A stretch of DNA of 37,782 bases from Apostichopus californicus (Eukaryota > Echinodermata > Holothuroidea > Aspidochirotida > Stichopodidae). The position numbers and the translations under genes were made by a program. Of this stretch, positions 1 to 13,400 are shown one piece after another (within the stretch, counting starts at the first letter, position 1; each line of letters starts with the position of its first letter). The notes beneath the pieces are model-generated. The model saw only the letters and a program-made list of their open reading frames with translations. It was not told the origin of the DNA and made no database searches. The DNA lies in contig JAIPMN010009736.1 of assembly GCA_020650975.1 (NCBI GenBank), positions 1,430 through 39,211 of the forward strand, given 5' to 3'.

Positions 1-349
1 TCAGCCCCCCAACCAAATATTTTTGTGAAAATTCGGGCAATATGCTGAGAATTTTTTGGGCACCTACTGAAAGAAAAATAATTTGCATTGTGTTTTGTAA
101 TGGTTAAACTTCTATTATTATGATCATTATTATTGTAACGACTTCCCCAATAATTTTAACCAGTATGGAAGGGTAATAACACGGCAAATGATTGTATGTT
201 ATTGGCCTGCAATGTAATAACTGATGCATGCCTATATGATATGCACATTAACCTGAGGAACGCGCGTGGAGCGCGCGAAAAATTTTGGTTATATTTTTCG
301 GGCAAGTCGTTACAGCCCCCCTAAATAAAATTGGGCTCCTACGCCTATG
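1..349 (-). mobile_element. hAT-like MITE, truncated by the window edge
   Basis: Reverse complement of the complete element at 2206-2588, matching over its full visible length with point changes and small gaps. Its terminal repeat ends CTCCTACGCCTATG at 349. The other end lies left of the window, so its target-site duplication cannot be checked. Confidence 0.8.
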
Positions 350-1419
350 GTTATAACCCTTTTAATCTTTCAATCTTCTAATCCTCAATCTTATTTCTTA
401 TTTGTTGGTGCTTTCATGATTGTACATTTCACGTCTTTTGTTTATCATTATAACGTGTTCTATGTATAGATTTATAAAAATTTATACTGGAATGAAGAAA
501 TTGAAATTGAACTTACGCGGAAAGGACAACATTACTGCATAACAAACCGTACCAGAACGTGACGAATATGGTGCGCCTAGTATGCCATAAGTCCTGAAAT
601 TAACATGTCGAATTAAATTGACATATGTCGGTTTTTCGTACTCTCATTGGACGACCAGTGTCACATGTTGTTTTCTTATGCTCTTATTGGAAGAAATCAA
701 CATATGTCAAATTAAATAGACATAGGCATGTGCCGGTTTCTCGTGCTCTCTTTGGATAACACAGTGGCACTTATGGCACACCATAGACGAATACCGTTTG
801 TCAATCAGATGAAAGATTGGGCTGAGTCTACGGAGACATATTATAGCCATTTGTAGATACGCAAAAGGGAGAACAGCTGCCATCTTTCAAAATGGCTCAC
901 GTAAGAAAAATACCATTTGAAATTTCAGAGTACCTCGTCAAAAGGTGTAACATTAGAGAAATATAATTCCGTGCGCCTATCGAAGTTGAAATTCGGAGCT
1001 TATCTCTGTTATCACAGTGGACTAGCAAATAACAATTTGCAAGGACTTACTTTAGGCATATATCTTAATGCAATCAATGTCTGCAGGTTGTATTACCTTT
1101 ATGAGATCAACCACTTAACTAGTCCGTAATCGACACTGGGTTCTTTCCTACGATCTACATATCAACGATAACGTCGATTTACATGATCTACCATACATGA
1201 TAATAAGTACGGCTACTTCCCTAACCCAGAATAAGCTGCACAGGAACCATCAATCTGATGTATTTTATACGCTTCCGTATCATCCTGTATTCTGCTACAA
1301 GGCTAGGGAACAATGTGATTTTGGATCGAATAAATGGGATCACTTCTTTGTTGTGCGCTGTAGAGTTTATACGAGACAAGGACATGTTTTGAAGTCTTAC
1401 GATATCAATAGCAGACGAC
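350..1419 (+). promoter_or_regulatory. 5' flank of the XDH-like gene, promoter not resolved
   Basis: No coding signal. It holds a diverged direct repeat (602-664 and 699-770) bounded by a 10-base inverted pair (TGCCATAAGT, 583-592; ACTTATGGCA, 769-778). GCCATCTTTCAAAATGGC near 880-897 is an inverted pair of GCCAT/ATGGC resembling a YY1 core. No clear TATA box or transcription start could be chosen. Confidence 0.3.
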
Positions 1420-1479
1420 ATGGAGGCTGATGAAGGGAGCAAGTATCCTGTCTTTTACTTCTTCTGTAATGGTAAAAAG
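1420..1479 (+). CDS. Exon 1: start codon and first strand of Fe-S domain 1
   Basis: Residues 1-20, ending in the FCNGKK motif that matches FVNGRK of human XDH. An in-frame TGA at 1390-1392 makes ATG 1420 the first possible start, and its context is strong (GACATGG). The donor is AAG|GTTCGC, phase 0, not ideal but the only one that joins to exon 2 in frame. Intron 1 (1480-4271) holds a hAT MITE, a gypsy fragment and tandem repeats. Confidence 0.82.
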
Positions 1480-4400
1480 GTTCGCATCAATGTCTTTACT
1501 TTGTATTACATACGTTGCTATGGTCATTGGCTACTGGTGTAGCTGGAATGTATTACAGTTATTAGAGTTTATAAAATTTGACCTTTCCCGAGGCCTTTGT
1601 CCGAGGGTCAGTAAGGACATGCCCACTCAAGCCTAGGCCTAACTTTGACATGTAAAATATATGCGGTGCCAACTTAGTTATATGCCATAGTTGCCTAACT
1701 TGTAAAGTTGTAGGTTCTTGTAAGTTACACACATTTAAGAAAAATGTCATCTCTTGTCTAAGGATATGTCGAATGACTATGTAAAATTGTGCAAGAGTAG
1801 GACTAAGCCTAGTCAATATTTTTTTGCGATTTTATTGACAAGATTGTGATATAGGCCTATTGTATTGGTAGCCACTGGGGTTCAAGGAAAAAAATAATAG
1901 AAATAATGTACACTGCCAAATTTTGTTGCAGATTGTTAAATTTATGACATTTGAAAAGTTCATAATGATTTTGTGGAACAATGTTGAATTCCTCACATAT
2001 TAGATGTAAAGAATTTGTCATTTTGTTGAAAATTTTTTACGACAGCAGAAAATCATCTTGTTGAAAATTGTTACTATTTACAAAAAGATCTTAGAACTTT
2101 GACAGCACCTCAACGTTTCCATAGCAGAGGCTCTTAGTGAGGCACTGTAGTCTATCTAGCTGGAACCCTAATCTAATTTATAATCTGTTATGTTGCACGC
2201 AAATACATAGGCGTAGGAGACCAATTTGATTTGGGGGGGCTGTAACGACTTGCCCGAAAAATATAACCAAATTTTTTCGCGCGCTCTGCGCGCATTCAAC
2301 ATCTTAATGTGCATATCATATACGCATTAATCGGTTATTACATCGCCTGCCAATAACATACAATCATTTGCCATGTTACTACCCTTCCATATTGGTTATA
2401 ATTATTGGACAAGTCGGTTTCAATAATAATGATAATAATAATATAAGTTTAACCATTCAAAAACACATTGCAAATTATATTTCTTTTAGTAGGTGCCCGA
2501 AAAATTCTCAGCATATTGCCCAAATTTTTCAAAAATATTTGGTTGGGGGGGCTGCAGCCCCCCCAGCCCCCCGCCTCCTACGCCTATGCGCAAATAGTAT
2601 GAAGACACAGACAAATGGTAGTAGGTTTCTGCTATTTTAATGTCTTTCTTCCACAGTCCACAGATATATAGACTACTCATGGCAAATATATAAGAACTGA
2701 GTAAACTTTATTGACAATGGCTGACTTGGCAGGAGCCTGGAGGGGTCAGAAGCTGACCCTGTTTGTAGGCTATGCCAGTAAGATAAATGTGACAGGTAAC
2801 AAATTACATACACTGGGAATGTTAGATAAGATTACTGAATACATTACATTCCCCCTCCCCTCCACTTTAGAATCAAAAAGAATCAAAGAAACTAAGATCA
2901 GGTTACTTCACTAAGTTCAGTTATAAAAACTGAACATTTGCCCACAAGTGGATTAGATTATATTCCAGGTGCCTCCTATGGAGTGGTATAATTGATGGTT
3001 CAGCTGCACCAGCTCTGGCATGTGGGATAGATGGATAAACTCCCTAGGAATTCTCGAACAGCTTCAAGTATTGGGGTAGCGTGGAGTAAAGCTGTCATAA
3101 TGAAATCATTCAAATCTGGCATAGTATTGTTAGCAGCAACAATATCCGTTGCCACCTTTCAGGGCTTAGTTGAACATGTAGGTTGCATATGGCCAGGTAG
3201 TATCCTAGCCATGTCTTATCATGCGACTAGCGTATTGTATAATTCTTAATCATGGTATCAATTTGTTTATCCATGAGTGGCCACCAGTAGAGCTGCCTTG
3301 CTCTTTGTTTAGTACGGACCACACCTGAGTGACCCTGGTGTGCAGTATCGGGATAGTGGAACAACCATTCGCCCCCCCCCCCCTGTATAGAATAACACCA
3401 TGTAGAGACAGCACGCTTGGATTCGGGAATAGGGCAGAAAAAGACTCCAGAAGTGTGCTCTTGTCATTCGGCCATCCATGAAACAACATACTCTGCACTT
3501 TAGCATAAACATCATCATTAAAGCAGCTTTTTGTGTCCTTTTCTATATTTTTGTCAACCTCCTTGACCCCACGATGCCATAACCACATACATAACTAGCT
3601 TATCTATTCAAATCTAACTTCAAATGCTGGAATTGGTTGTTTTTCTCGAAGATATTTTCAGTTAGTATTGCAATAAACCCCACCCATATGTTATGTCGCA
3701 CGCGTATAATGTAAGTAGTAGGATGAATGTAATTGACCTGAATAAAGAAGTATATACACAGGAAACCAATGTATAAGTTAACCATTTATTCCATGTCTTC
3801 CTTGGTGAGTCCCCATATAGCAACTGTTCTCATTCATATCTTATATTATATAATAACATAAATAAGACAGACTCAGCAGGAGTCCGGAAGGGTCACAAGC
3901 TGACCCTATTGGTATGTACTGTAGGTCGCAGGCATATGACAGGTGATATATACAGTGAGTAACATTGGTCATCGCAGGCATATGACAGGCGATATTATAC
4001 AAAGAGTAATAATGGTCGATTAGATAAAAACTAATATATCACATTGGTAATAATGGATGGTCCATTAGATAATAACTAATATATCACACCATAATATTTA
4101 AATTCTATAGACGACATTTTAATAGGCTCTCGCTGTAGATCATGGCAAATTTGACCTGTGCAAGTGACTTTTTCATGCTGATTTTCTTTGCTAGGCTTGG
4201 CGAATTCCCTTAAATGGGGTTGCAATTAATTAACTGAGAAGAAATTAAATCTTTGGCTTCATATTTCACAGATTTCAGATCCAGAAGTTGATCCATCGAA
4301 GACGCTCTCATCTTATCTTCGGTTGAATTGTATCCTTTAAATTTCTGTTCTCTGACATTTGAAAGAATGCGGAAAGTCTTGTAAATAATGATTCAAACAC

Positions 4401-7400
4401 TCACTATGTATAAACATATATAATGTTTTAAAGTTAGATTGGTGGTTTGCCGTTATTGTATGGTTGTCGTGATACCAGCTGTGCAGAGTAATGCCCTTGA
4501 TATATATGTGCCATGAATCATGTGTGATGTACAGCTTATAGGTAAGTAGGAACGCTCACATGGTGACCTCATACCATAAACTCCAAGAAATTGGACTGTG
4601 CAAACAGTCAATTGTATCCATACTCCATAAACCCAAGGAATTGGACTGTGCAAACAGTCAATTGTATCCATACTCCATAAACCCAAGGAATTGGACTGTG
4701 CAAACAGTCAATTGTATCCATACTCCATAAACAAAACATTACTTGTCAGTGTGCAACCAGAGAGTTGTTATGAAAGTCCCTGGTGCAACTATGACATCAC
4801 ACCTGTTTGTTTACTCATGGTAGGAAAGGTGACAAATTCAACTGTCAATATCTCAAAAACGGTACATAGGAATTGAATGCAAATTTCACTCGAATGGCTT
4901 GATTATGTTCCACTTTAACATATCAAAACAAAATTTTGACCTGGACTTTTCTTTTAAGTACAACTTTTGCATAGGTTTATATATATTATCAGGAGAAAAG
5001 GGAATTCAGCTGAGGTTTCCCATCCCTGTTGTACCAAGAAAAGACAGGAAATAATTTACTTTTGTGTAGCAGTTTTGAATGCTCAGAATTTTGTCTCTCA
5101 TAACATACAATAAGATTCCTGTGTAACCCCCCCCCAAAGAAATTCCTGTGAAATGAAAGGAAACAATTCTAATGAGCTTGAAACAGTAAAAGGATGTTAA
5201 TTATGTATAGGTTTTTTCAAGATATACTACTTCCAGTTAATTGGTATCTGTAGTTAGGATTCATTTAACACCAAGAAGTACAAATAAACTAAGAAACAAA
5301 GCTAAAAATACTCCAAAATTATTATATAAAAATCATTGTAGACCTACAGTTTTGTGCCTCTTTATATGATATCTTTCTTGACGATTATGAAATCTTCTGT
5401 TCAGTGGATCTAAAAGGAACGAAAGTAGCCTGCCAGGAAGGAGGATGTGGTGCATGCACAGTGATGGTATCCTCGGTCAACGCAATGACTGGCGTCATTC
5501 TGTATCCTTATCATCACATTTCCGTTTACTTTTTTCTTTCAAAATAAAGTTAAGGGGCGCAATATTAATCGTATAGCCTTTAATACTAAAAATGATCAAG
5601 GCAAAAGGTAAATTATGAAGAAATATCATACATACATGTGTAAAACTAGCACAAAATTTTGATCAGTCGAGAAATGGTCATTGGGTGAGATTTGCTTGTA
5701 TTCCTACCAAGCGCTATCTATACTTTTGCCAGATTGATAGTTGTATTTTAGTTTTTTAGTTTCTAGAATTTGAATCTAAGACTGCTTTCATAATAAATAA
5801 ACACTGTATGGAGAAGATTGTGCAACAGGATGATTCTTTCATTTATCTATTTATCCAGTTGGTAAAGTCCAATTTGTAACTTCTTGGTGCAATTTTTTAG
5901 AATACTTCCTTTTTTTCGTAATCACAAATTTGCAGACATACTTTGTGCCCATGTTCTCTTAACTTTAAGTTGTTGAAATCCACATATTCCTATTTATTTA
6001 TCACAAATTTCACTAGGCCTTTCCCTACATCTTTAGCTTTACATATGCAGTATACACTTTCTTCTTGTTTGTCCTATAAGTCTTAATTTTTCTTTGGACA
6101 AATATATACTTATATATATATAAACATATATATATGGGCAACTGTAAAATTCAGATCAGATTGTCAATACTTAATTATTTGCATCAAAGTTGATGTAATA
6201 TTAGTCCTATAGGCTTCTGTATAACTCTCTGGAATATATTTAAGTCAACGTGGCAATAAGTATCTGGTTTACATTGAGTGTATAGTCTGCTTAATATGGT
6301 TATTCTTAACCTCAAATAAAATTGTCAGACATACAGCAGTAAATTCTTGTCTTACGCCTATTTGCAGTGTCTATGGCATGGCTGTTACTACAATAGAAGG
6401 TATTGGGAGCGTCAAGAAGCTTCATCCTGTACAGGTGAGACAGTGTCAGATATGAACCGCTACTCGATTAGCGCGACTTCGTACATTTGCCCGATTATTT
6501 ATCTTGACTTTCAGCTGCAGATTATATCGCTATTGCTCCATGACACTGCCTAAATCAAAGCTATCTTTTGTGCAATGAAAATCTGAGGTTGTAAGAGCAT
6601 CTATCTTCCAAAAATCCTAGCAGCAACAATAGCAAAATTGTCTCAAACTCCTTAAATTGTTCTATACTTTGCAAATTATGACTGATACCCAGTAGAAAAA
6701 TGCCTTAAACAATAATTTTTAGGAGATGGTTTGCTATCACACACACACACACTCTCCGCCAGCATGACTGCATAGGTTACGATTATCATCGTGACCAAGT
6801 GACAGCTCAAAGGTCATTTGAGGTCAATTCAAAACCTGAAAACTTTGTAAAACTCAGTATGATCCCAGGAATGTTAAAATAAATGTTATACTTGGCTGTG
6901 GCTTTAGCATAATGTATACAGAGTCCCTATTCCATCAGTGTGGATCAAAGGTCAATAGACTAAGAGGTCAAAATGTCAAGATCTGAACATCTTGAGAATC
7001 TAAAGTTGAAAGAAGTTATACATTTGCATTAAACCAATAAAGTGCATTTTAATGAAATTTTAGTATATAATCCAGTTGGAAAGATGCCAATATCATTGCA
7101 TATTTTGCATAAATTTTAACAAATTCAACATTTTGAAATGGACAGTAATTATCAACGAGAGGGTCATCACCATTACAATTTATTGACGATGAAACACATG
7201 TTATTGAACTGGCCAATCTAGTACTGAAGTGGCCCATAATTCAACTGCAGGCTTTGATCCAGTGGTCTAACGGCATCGAGATATAATTAAACAGTGTTTA
7301 AACTCGGAGCAGGAGTGTGTGTGTGTCAGGTCTTGTGTGTGTGTGTCAGGTCTTGCAATAAGAATTTATGAAATGCTAACAGTCTCTTTTACTCCTAGAT

Positions 7401-10400
7401 ATTATTTGGAAGATTTTTATGATCAACGAAATTATTTTGGTATCAATAGCAAGGGATGTGCAAACATAATAAATAAATTGGCTCCTTGTGCACTCTATGT
7501 ATTGACCACAACTTTGCAATCCTGCACAGGTTCAGTTCAAATGCCTTTATGTTTATTTTGTTGTTGTTTTTATGTTGCAGGAGAGGATAGCTAAGGCCCA
7601 TGGATCCCAGTGTGGGTTTTGCACCCCTGGATTTGTCATGTCTATGTATACCTTGCTTCGCAACAATCCAGAGCCCACGATGGAGGAAATCGAGACAGCC
7701 ATAGAGGGCAACCTCTGTCGATGCACAGGGTATCGACCAATCATAGAAGGCTTCCGGACGTTTACAAAGGTGTGGATTTTCATTTAATCACCGCTTGTAT
7801 ATTACATCTTGTCTTTTAAAAAGAATATTCTCAAAGTTTTCACATTGTGGGGAAAACCGTTTTTCTCTGTTCATTCCATGTATAGGGAAACTGCGAGCAG
7901 AGATGTACTGCGGGAAGGTGCTGCCAGGACAATTTGTTGGATAGTCAACAAGACGGTATCAAGGTGAATGATAAATGAAAATGAAAATGCCAGAGAAAAT
8001 TACTATTACTCTAAAAAGGAGAGAAAATCATACTCCATTACGAAACACCCCCACTATCTGTATGCCCGATCTCGACAATGGCTTGTCTTACAATCTGACT
8101 ACAACATTTAGTACAACGACTGTTTGAGATTCTACATACATACAAAACACCCCTACTTAAAAATGGAATATTCGCGATGATTAGGACATGATCCCAGGAG
8201 CACAATTAACCATACAAAACAAGAAACAAGATGTGATCAAAGTTAATCTTGAGCATGTCAAGCTTAAAACGTGAAATTGTTTGCAGTTTTTTGTACTATT
8301 TCACTCAGCTAGTTTTCATGTCCTCTCCATACAATAACAGACCTGGCTATATTCACAAGGGGGTCAAAGGTTATGATAGTGTAGGAAAATTGAGTGGTTT
8401 CTAGCATGATACCCATCAATAAAGTCAAAAGCTTTATATGGATTTGATGTCACCGAAGCAGAAATATATTTTAAAAAGGATATTAATTGTAGAAAACATC
8501 GTCCTAATTAAGAATTGGCAAATCCAGCCATTTTTTTCTTTATCTGCTTTTCAAGTTTTGCAGGGAATGTCTGAAATAGATCTGTTTAACACAATTAATA
8601 TACATGTGGGTTCTTTTCCAAACAGTCCATGCATCATACCACTCAAAACAGTCGGAATTTGTTTTCATTGGTCGGTTGGTGGATGATTTTTAGTCATGTC
8701 ACATGTCTGGTGTAATGTGAAAGTGTGAAAAGAGAGCGAACCATCATTTTTGAAATGTTCTACTCCCAAAGGAATGGGATTGAGGTTCTAAAATATGTAA
8801 GAAATTCTAAGGGGGACAAGTTTTTTGAAAAGCAACAGTGTCACTTATTGGGTAATATCTGCTGCTGCTGATACAGACAGACAATATGAAATGGCTTTAC
8901 TTCCATGATGTATGACCCAATTGTGCTACATCTCCGGGGTAATAGTTTTCTTTACCTCTGTCATCTTGCTTCTCCACAGCTGACGTCGACTTTGTTCAGA
9001 CCGCAGGAGTTTATTCCGTACGATCCTACACAAGACATTATATTCCCGCCAGAGCTTATGGTTAGTTATAGATTGTTGTTCGAAATAACAGATTTGTTTG
9101 TACCTCTTAACTGTTTTTATTAAATATCACGTCATCGGGTACCACTTTGCATTTTGTCAATCTGGTGTCATGAAATTAAAGAACCAAAGGTCTATGCAAT
9201 TGACTTTATCTGAGTTTTATAACTACTGCACCCATTGAGCACTTATTAATTCAGCAAGGACACTCGAAATTCATTGCTGCTTTTAATTTCTCCATCTTTC
9301 AGATCAACCAAAAAGAACAACAAACAAGTGATGAGTGTCTTATCTTTACATCAAGAAGGGTCAAATGGCTCCAGCCTTTGACCCTCAAATCTTTGCTGCA
9401 AGCGAAAGGGAGACATCCTTCGGCAAAGTTGGTGATTGGAAATACAGATGTCGGTAGGTTTAATTGTCAGTTCATTTGCGGGCATAGCTTGCATCGACTA
9501 ATTTTCTGTGTCGCATAATAGCAGTCATCAATATTCAGTTTAATAATGAATTTACAGTAAGTGAATATGCAATAAATGAATATTGCAGTAAAAATAAGCA
9601 GCAACGAATGTTGGAAAAGGACGTTTAATAGTTTGGTTTTATTTCGAATTACTCAAGCTGATATGTTGATGATGATAAAGAGAAAGTTTCTAGATAATTT
9701 TTTTTAAATCTGGTGATTAATTAAGACAAGGAATATCTTTGGACCCCACTGGAGGCATATAGGCCATTTTCGACACTTTCATTCCTTGCAGAAAAAATTA
9801 AAACGAAAGCGTGAAGCTAGGATGAACTTAACACTTGATATCTAAGTCCACATGAGTGTACGTATCCTACTGGTAATAATTAGTGTTAAAAACATGTATC
9901 ATCTTGTGTGGAGTCTATATATTAAATTATTTTTCTATTCATTTAAAATGTAGCATAGAATAATCAGTAGCCCTGTTGGCTTTGTGGTTTCTCTTGCTTG
10001 CGATCCTCAGAAGAAAGGACAAGAAGTTACCATTTTATTGTTGTTGTTGTTGTTGTTGTTGTTGTTACTGTGAATACCGACCTGCATATCTACCTACATA
10101 CCTGGGCACCTGGTTCAGTTCGAGGTCACCTCTTATGAAATTAATGACCTCACCTTGGCTGGTTTTCTTGCAATCAGTTGCCTTGATTTACAATTACTGT
10201 TACAAAACAGACCAGCAGCTGTCAAGTTTATTTCTTTCTTTTCAGCCAATTTTTGTTACCATTTATACTTTCTTACTCTTCACAGATCAACTAACAAATT
10301 AAGCCCTTTTTTTTTTGTCATAATTTTATTCAATCATACGTCCTTGCCCCCAAAAAATTGATTGACAGCACTTGTGTAACTTGATGTGAAACAAACACTT

Positions 10401-13400
10401 TAAAAAAAACTTTAAATACTTCTTTGAAGAGAGGAATTATTCACAGTCAAATATCTTTTTGAACACTTTGGAAATGGTACCCTGGGTAGTTGTAACTTTC
10501 TGATGAGTAAGAGTTATAATTCAAGGGGTAAGAAAAACTCCACTTTGTCTTTAATACCCATCATCGCCATGAAGTGGGTGGATTTGGTGATGGAGGGTGG
10601 GGGTGGGGGGTGGGGGATGATCGAGGCGGGCTCAGATTTAGTGTATAGGTCAACAAGATTTCATCACAGTCTTGTTGAGTTTTACTTCATGGAGATAACA
10701 TGGAACGAACACAAAATTAGTCTAATCATTTCTTGAAATTAATCTTCAACAGGATCTCTTTTCATGTCTTAAAGAATAAGACAACATAACCCCACTTAAC
10801 GTTTCTTTTATCGTCGAAAGGTGTGGAGGTAAAATATTTGGATAAATTTTATCCGATCGTCATCCACGCAAAGCACATCCCGGAGATGAATCAGCTGAAA
10901 TCGGTTTCAGATGGAATCTTCATTGGGGCTGCTATCACCGTTACGAAGCTCACCAAGTTCATCGACGAACAAATGTCCTGTTTGAATGGTAGGTATAGGA
11001 GTTTTCTGGAACTGCTTTTCTACAGATTTCTCAAATATAGTTACTAGCACAGACCTCAAATTTCACGACGGCCATGGCCGACGGTGCCCTTCCAACTGGC
11101 CAACTGGTTTTGGCTGACGTTTTTACGGCCAAAATGCCTTGCCCTTTTTCTCAGATGGCCGCTGTGCCCTTTTTAAGATCAAAATTATATTTTATGTCAG
11201 CGATATTAAATGGCACACGGCGGCAGCCAGAACAGGGAGTCAGGGTTGGAAATAAGTGGGGGCGACGGGCGTTTCGCTCTCGCAGGTGCTAAAAAAGCCC
11301 TCCTAAAGCACAATTGCGAGGGCGAAAAAGAAAAGAGAAATATAAGAAAACCACCCTCGTAATATCAGGTGTCTGTGTAAAATTGGTGCCCTTTAAAATT
11401 TTGCCCCATTCAATGCCAAAGTGGCCTTGCCCTAAAAATTGTGAAATTTGAGGCCTGCTAGCACAGTTGATGCTCTGCTTTTTTAGATGATTTTCTTCAT
11501 TTTTTTCCTAATAATGCTATTTTGATATTGCACTTCTGAATATGTAGGTCACTAACTTGACTAGTCAACTGTCAAATTTTCAAACAAATTTCAGGCAAAA
11601 TTTTCAAAAAAAAATTATAGGGTGCTGTTTTATACAAATATATTACTACTATAAATACATTCTGTGTGATGAAATTGTTAAGACCAAATTGGAAATTCAT
11701 TAATAATACTCAGAGATTAACCTTAATTTGATGAAAGTATTCGTGGAGGGTTTTTTCTTTTTTTGGTTTGATCCATGATGTGATCCATCGCCTTGTTTTG
11801 ATCCATCCCCATCTTGTTCTGACTTGTTCTAATATAAAAGCTCGGTAAATTAATGACCATTCCCCACAAAGCTGCTTTTTTAAGTGTTTTTTTTCCTCTC
11901 TAGAAACCCTTAAGTACATATGCATATTGAAGTGCCAAACAAAGTAACACAAGTGTGAAAAAATCGTCTCTTCGTGACTGTAATGCAGGCAGTTAGTAGT
12001 TGAAACAGGGACATATTACAGCAATATCATAAGAATGATTATTTGTGTTCAAGGTCAACTTGAATACGGATGTTGCTGGTACATTTCAACTTTGGATGGT
12101 CTATACGTTTGTATTTACCTGCATTTTACCTAAAAAAAAATTTAAAAAAAAAAAAAAAATGATGGTGGATTGAACTTCAAATCGTGTCATACTTACAGGC
12201 TACTGTAACTGCCTCACTTGGCTTAAATTTATCTGCCGTTGGAACAAACACAGAGAAAAATAGGAACACCTCTCGAGACATAAAGTTTTTCTTCCATAGA
12301 CGTATATTGACTGCTTTATTTTGGTAACGTAAGAGGCAAAGCATGGTCCGGCCATAAATTGAAATGGATGCAAGAAAAAAAATGGTCTGTATAAAAGCAA
12401 AACCTACATAGGAAAAAACCAACTTAAACATAATGGCTCCCTGCTTTTATATGAACTAAAGAGAGTAACAAGCACAGCAACACATGATTGCTTAATCATA
12501 ATGACCGGCTACGCATACACAATTAAACTTATTCTGAATTTCATTTGCATGATAAAGGAATAAACTCTTTTACACGACTAGGCTACTGTTAGTAATACTC
12601 GCTTTAAAGTGTCTCATTTTGGCAAGCTCCTCTAAAGAGCTCAATGTGGATATGTTTATTCAACTTTCTTTAATTTTGTTCTCTCCTTTATTATCTTTCT
12701 AGATTCCAAGGCTACAGTCCTGCAGGCTATCAAGGAGATGTTGAGTTGGTTTGCTGGTACTCAGATTCGCAATGTGGCTGTAAGTAATTAGTAATAAGTA
12801 TTAGTAATTAGTCGATAGACTTATATACACGATGACTGAGCATTATCATTTGTTGACCTCTTAAAGCAGTTTGCATTTTATAAAAACATTTACTTGATTT
12901 TGATAAAAATTTCCATTTGCAACTTGATCATGATCAAATCCTAATAAAAGTGTTGGTTATTAAATTGACTATAGTTGTCAAGTTGTCATGCATGCTGATG
13001 GGTGTCTGGGTGAAGAAAGCTTAGCCCCCCCCCCTCCCTTCTAGAATTGAATCAATTATTACTTGTGTAGGCTAAATGTTTAATGTGGTGGACAAAATAT
13101 AGAATGGTAGCCTTAGTTTGAGCAATTGCAACCTTCTTTTGGGAAGCACTTGATTTTAAGGGTTTTGTTTTAAAAGTTTAGACCAAATGAGCAGAGGTCT
13201 GCTTGGAAAGCTGTTTTGCTTTATATCAGTGTTCTCAAATCCAGAGACAAAATGTTTAATTAATCTATATGCTCTATTGTCTTATATACCCTTCACTGCT
13301 TATCACTTGACTGAGCAGCGATACGGTGAGTAAGCATCGACAGATATTTAATTAAAAGTGTAAGAATGAAAAACAACAAACAAAAATCAGATGAAAAACA

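Noticed and set aside
4453-4686. A minus-strand open frame with repeated protein units
   Set aside because: The repeat in the translation comes only from the 50-bp tandem array.
4575-4725. A CRISPR-like array
   Set aside because: The units abut with no variable spacers and the gene around it is eukaryotic with introns.
5502-6367. A missing microexon carrying the fourth Fe-S ligand
   Set aside because: At first exon 4 seemed to start at 6368, losing the N-x-C-L motif. Reading upstream in frame recovered [13 protein letters not shown] from 6329, so nothing is missing.
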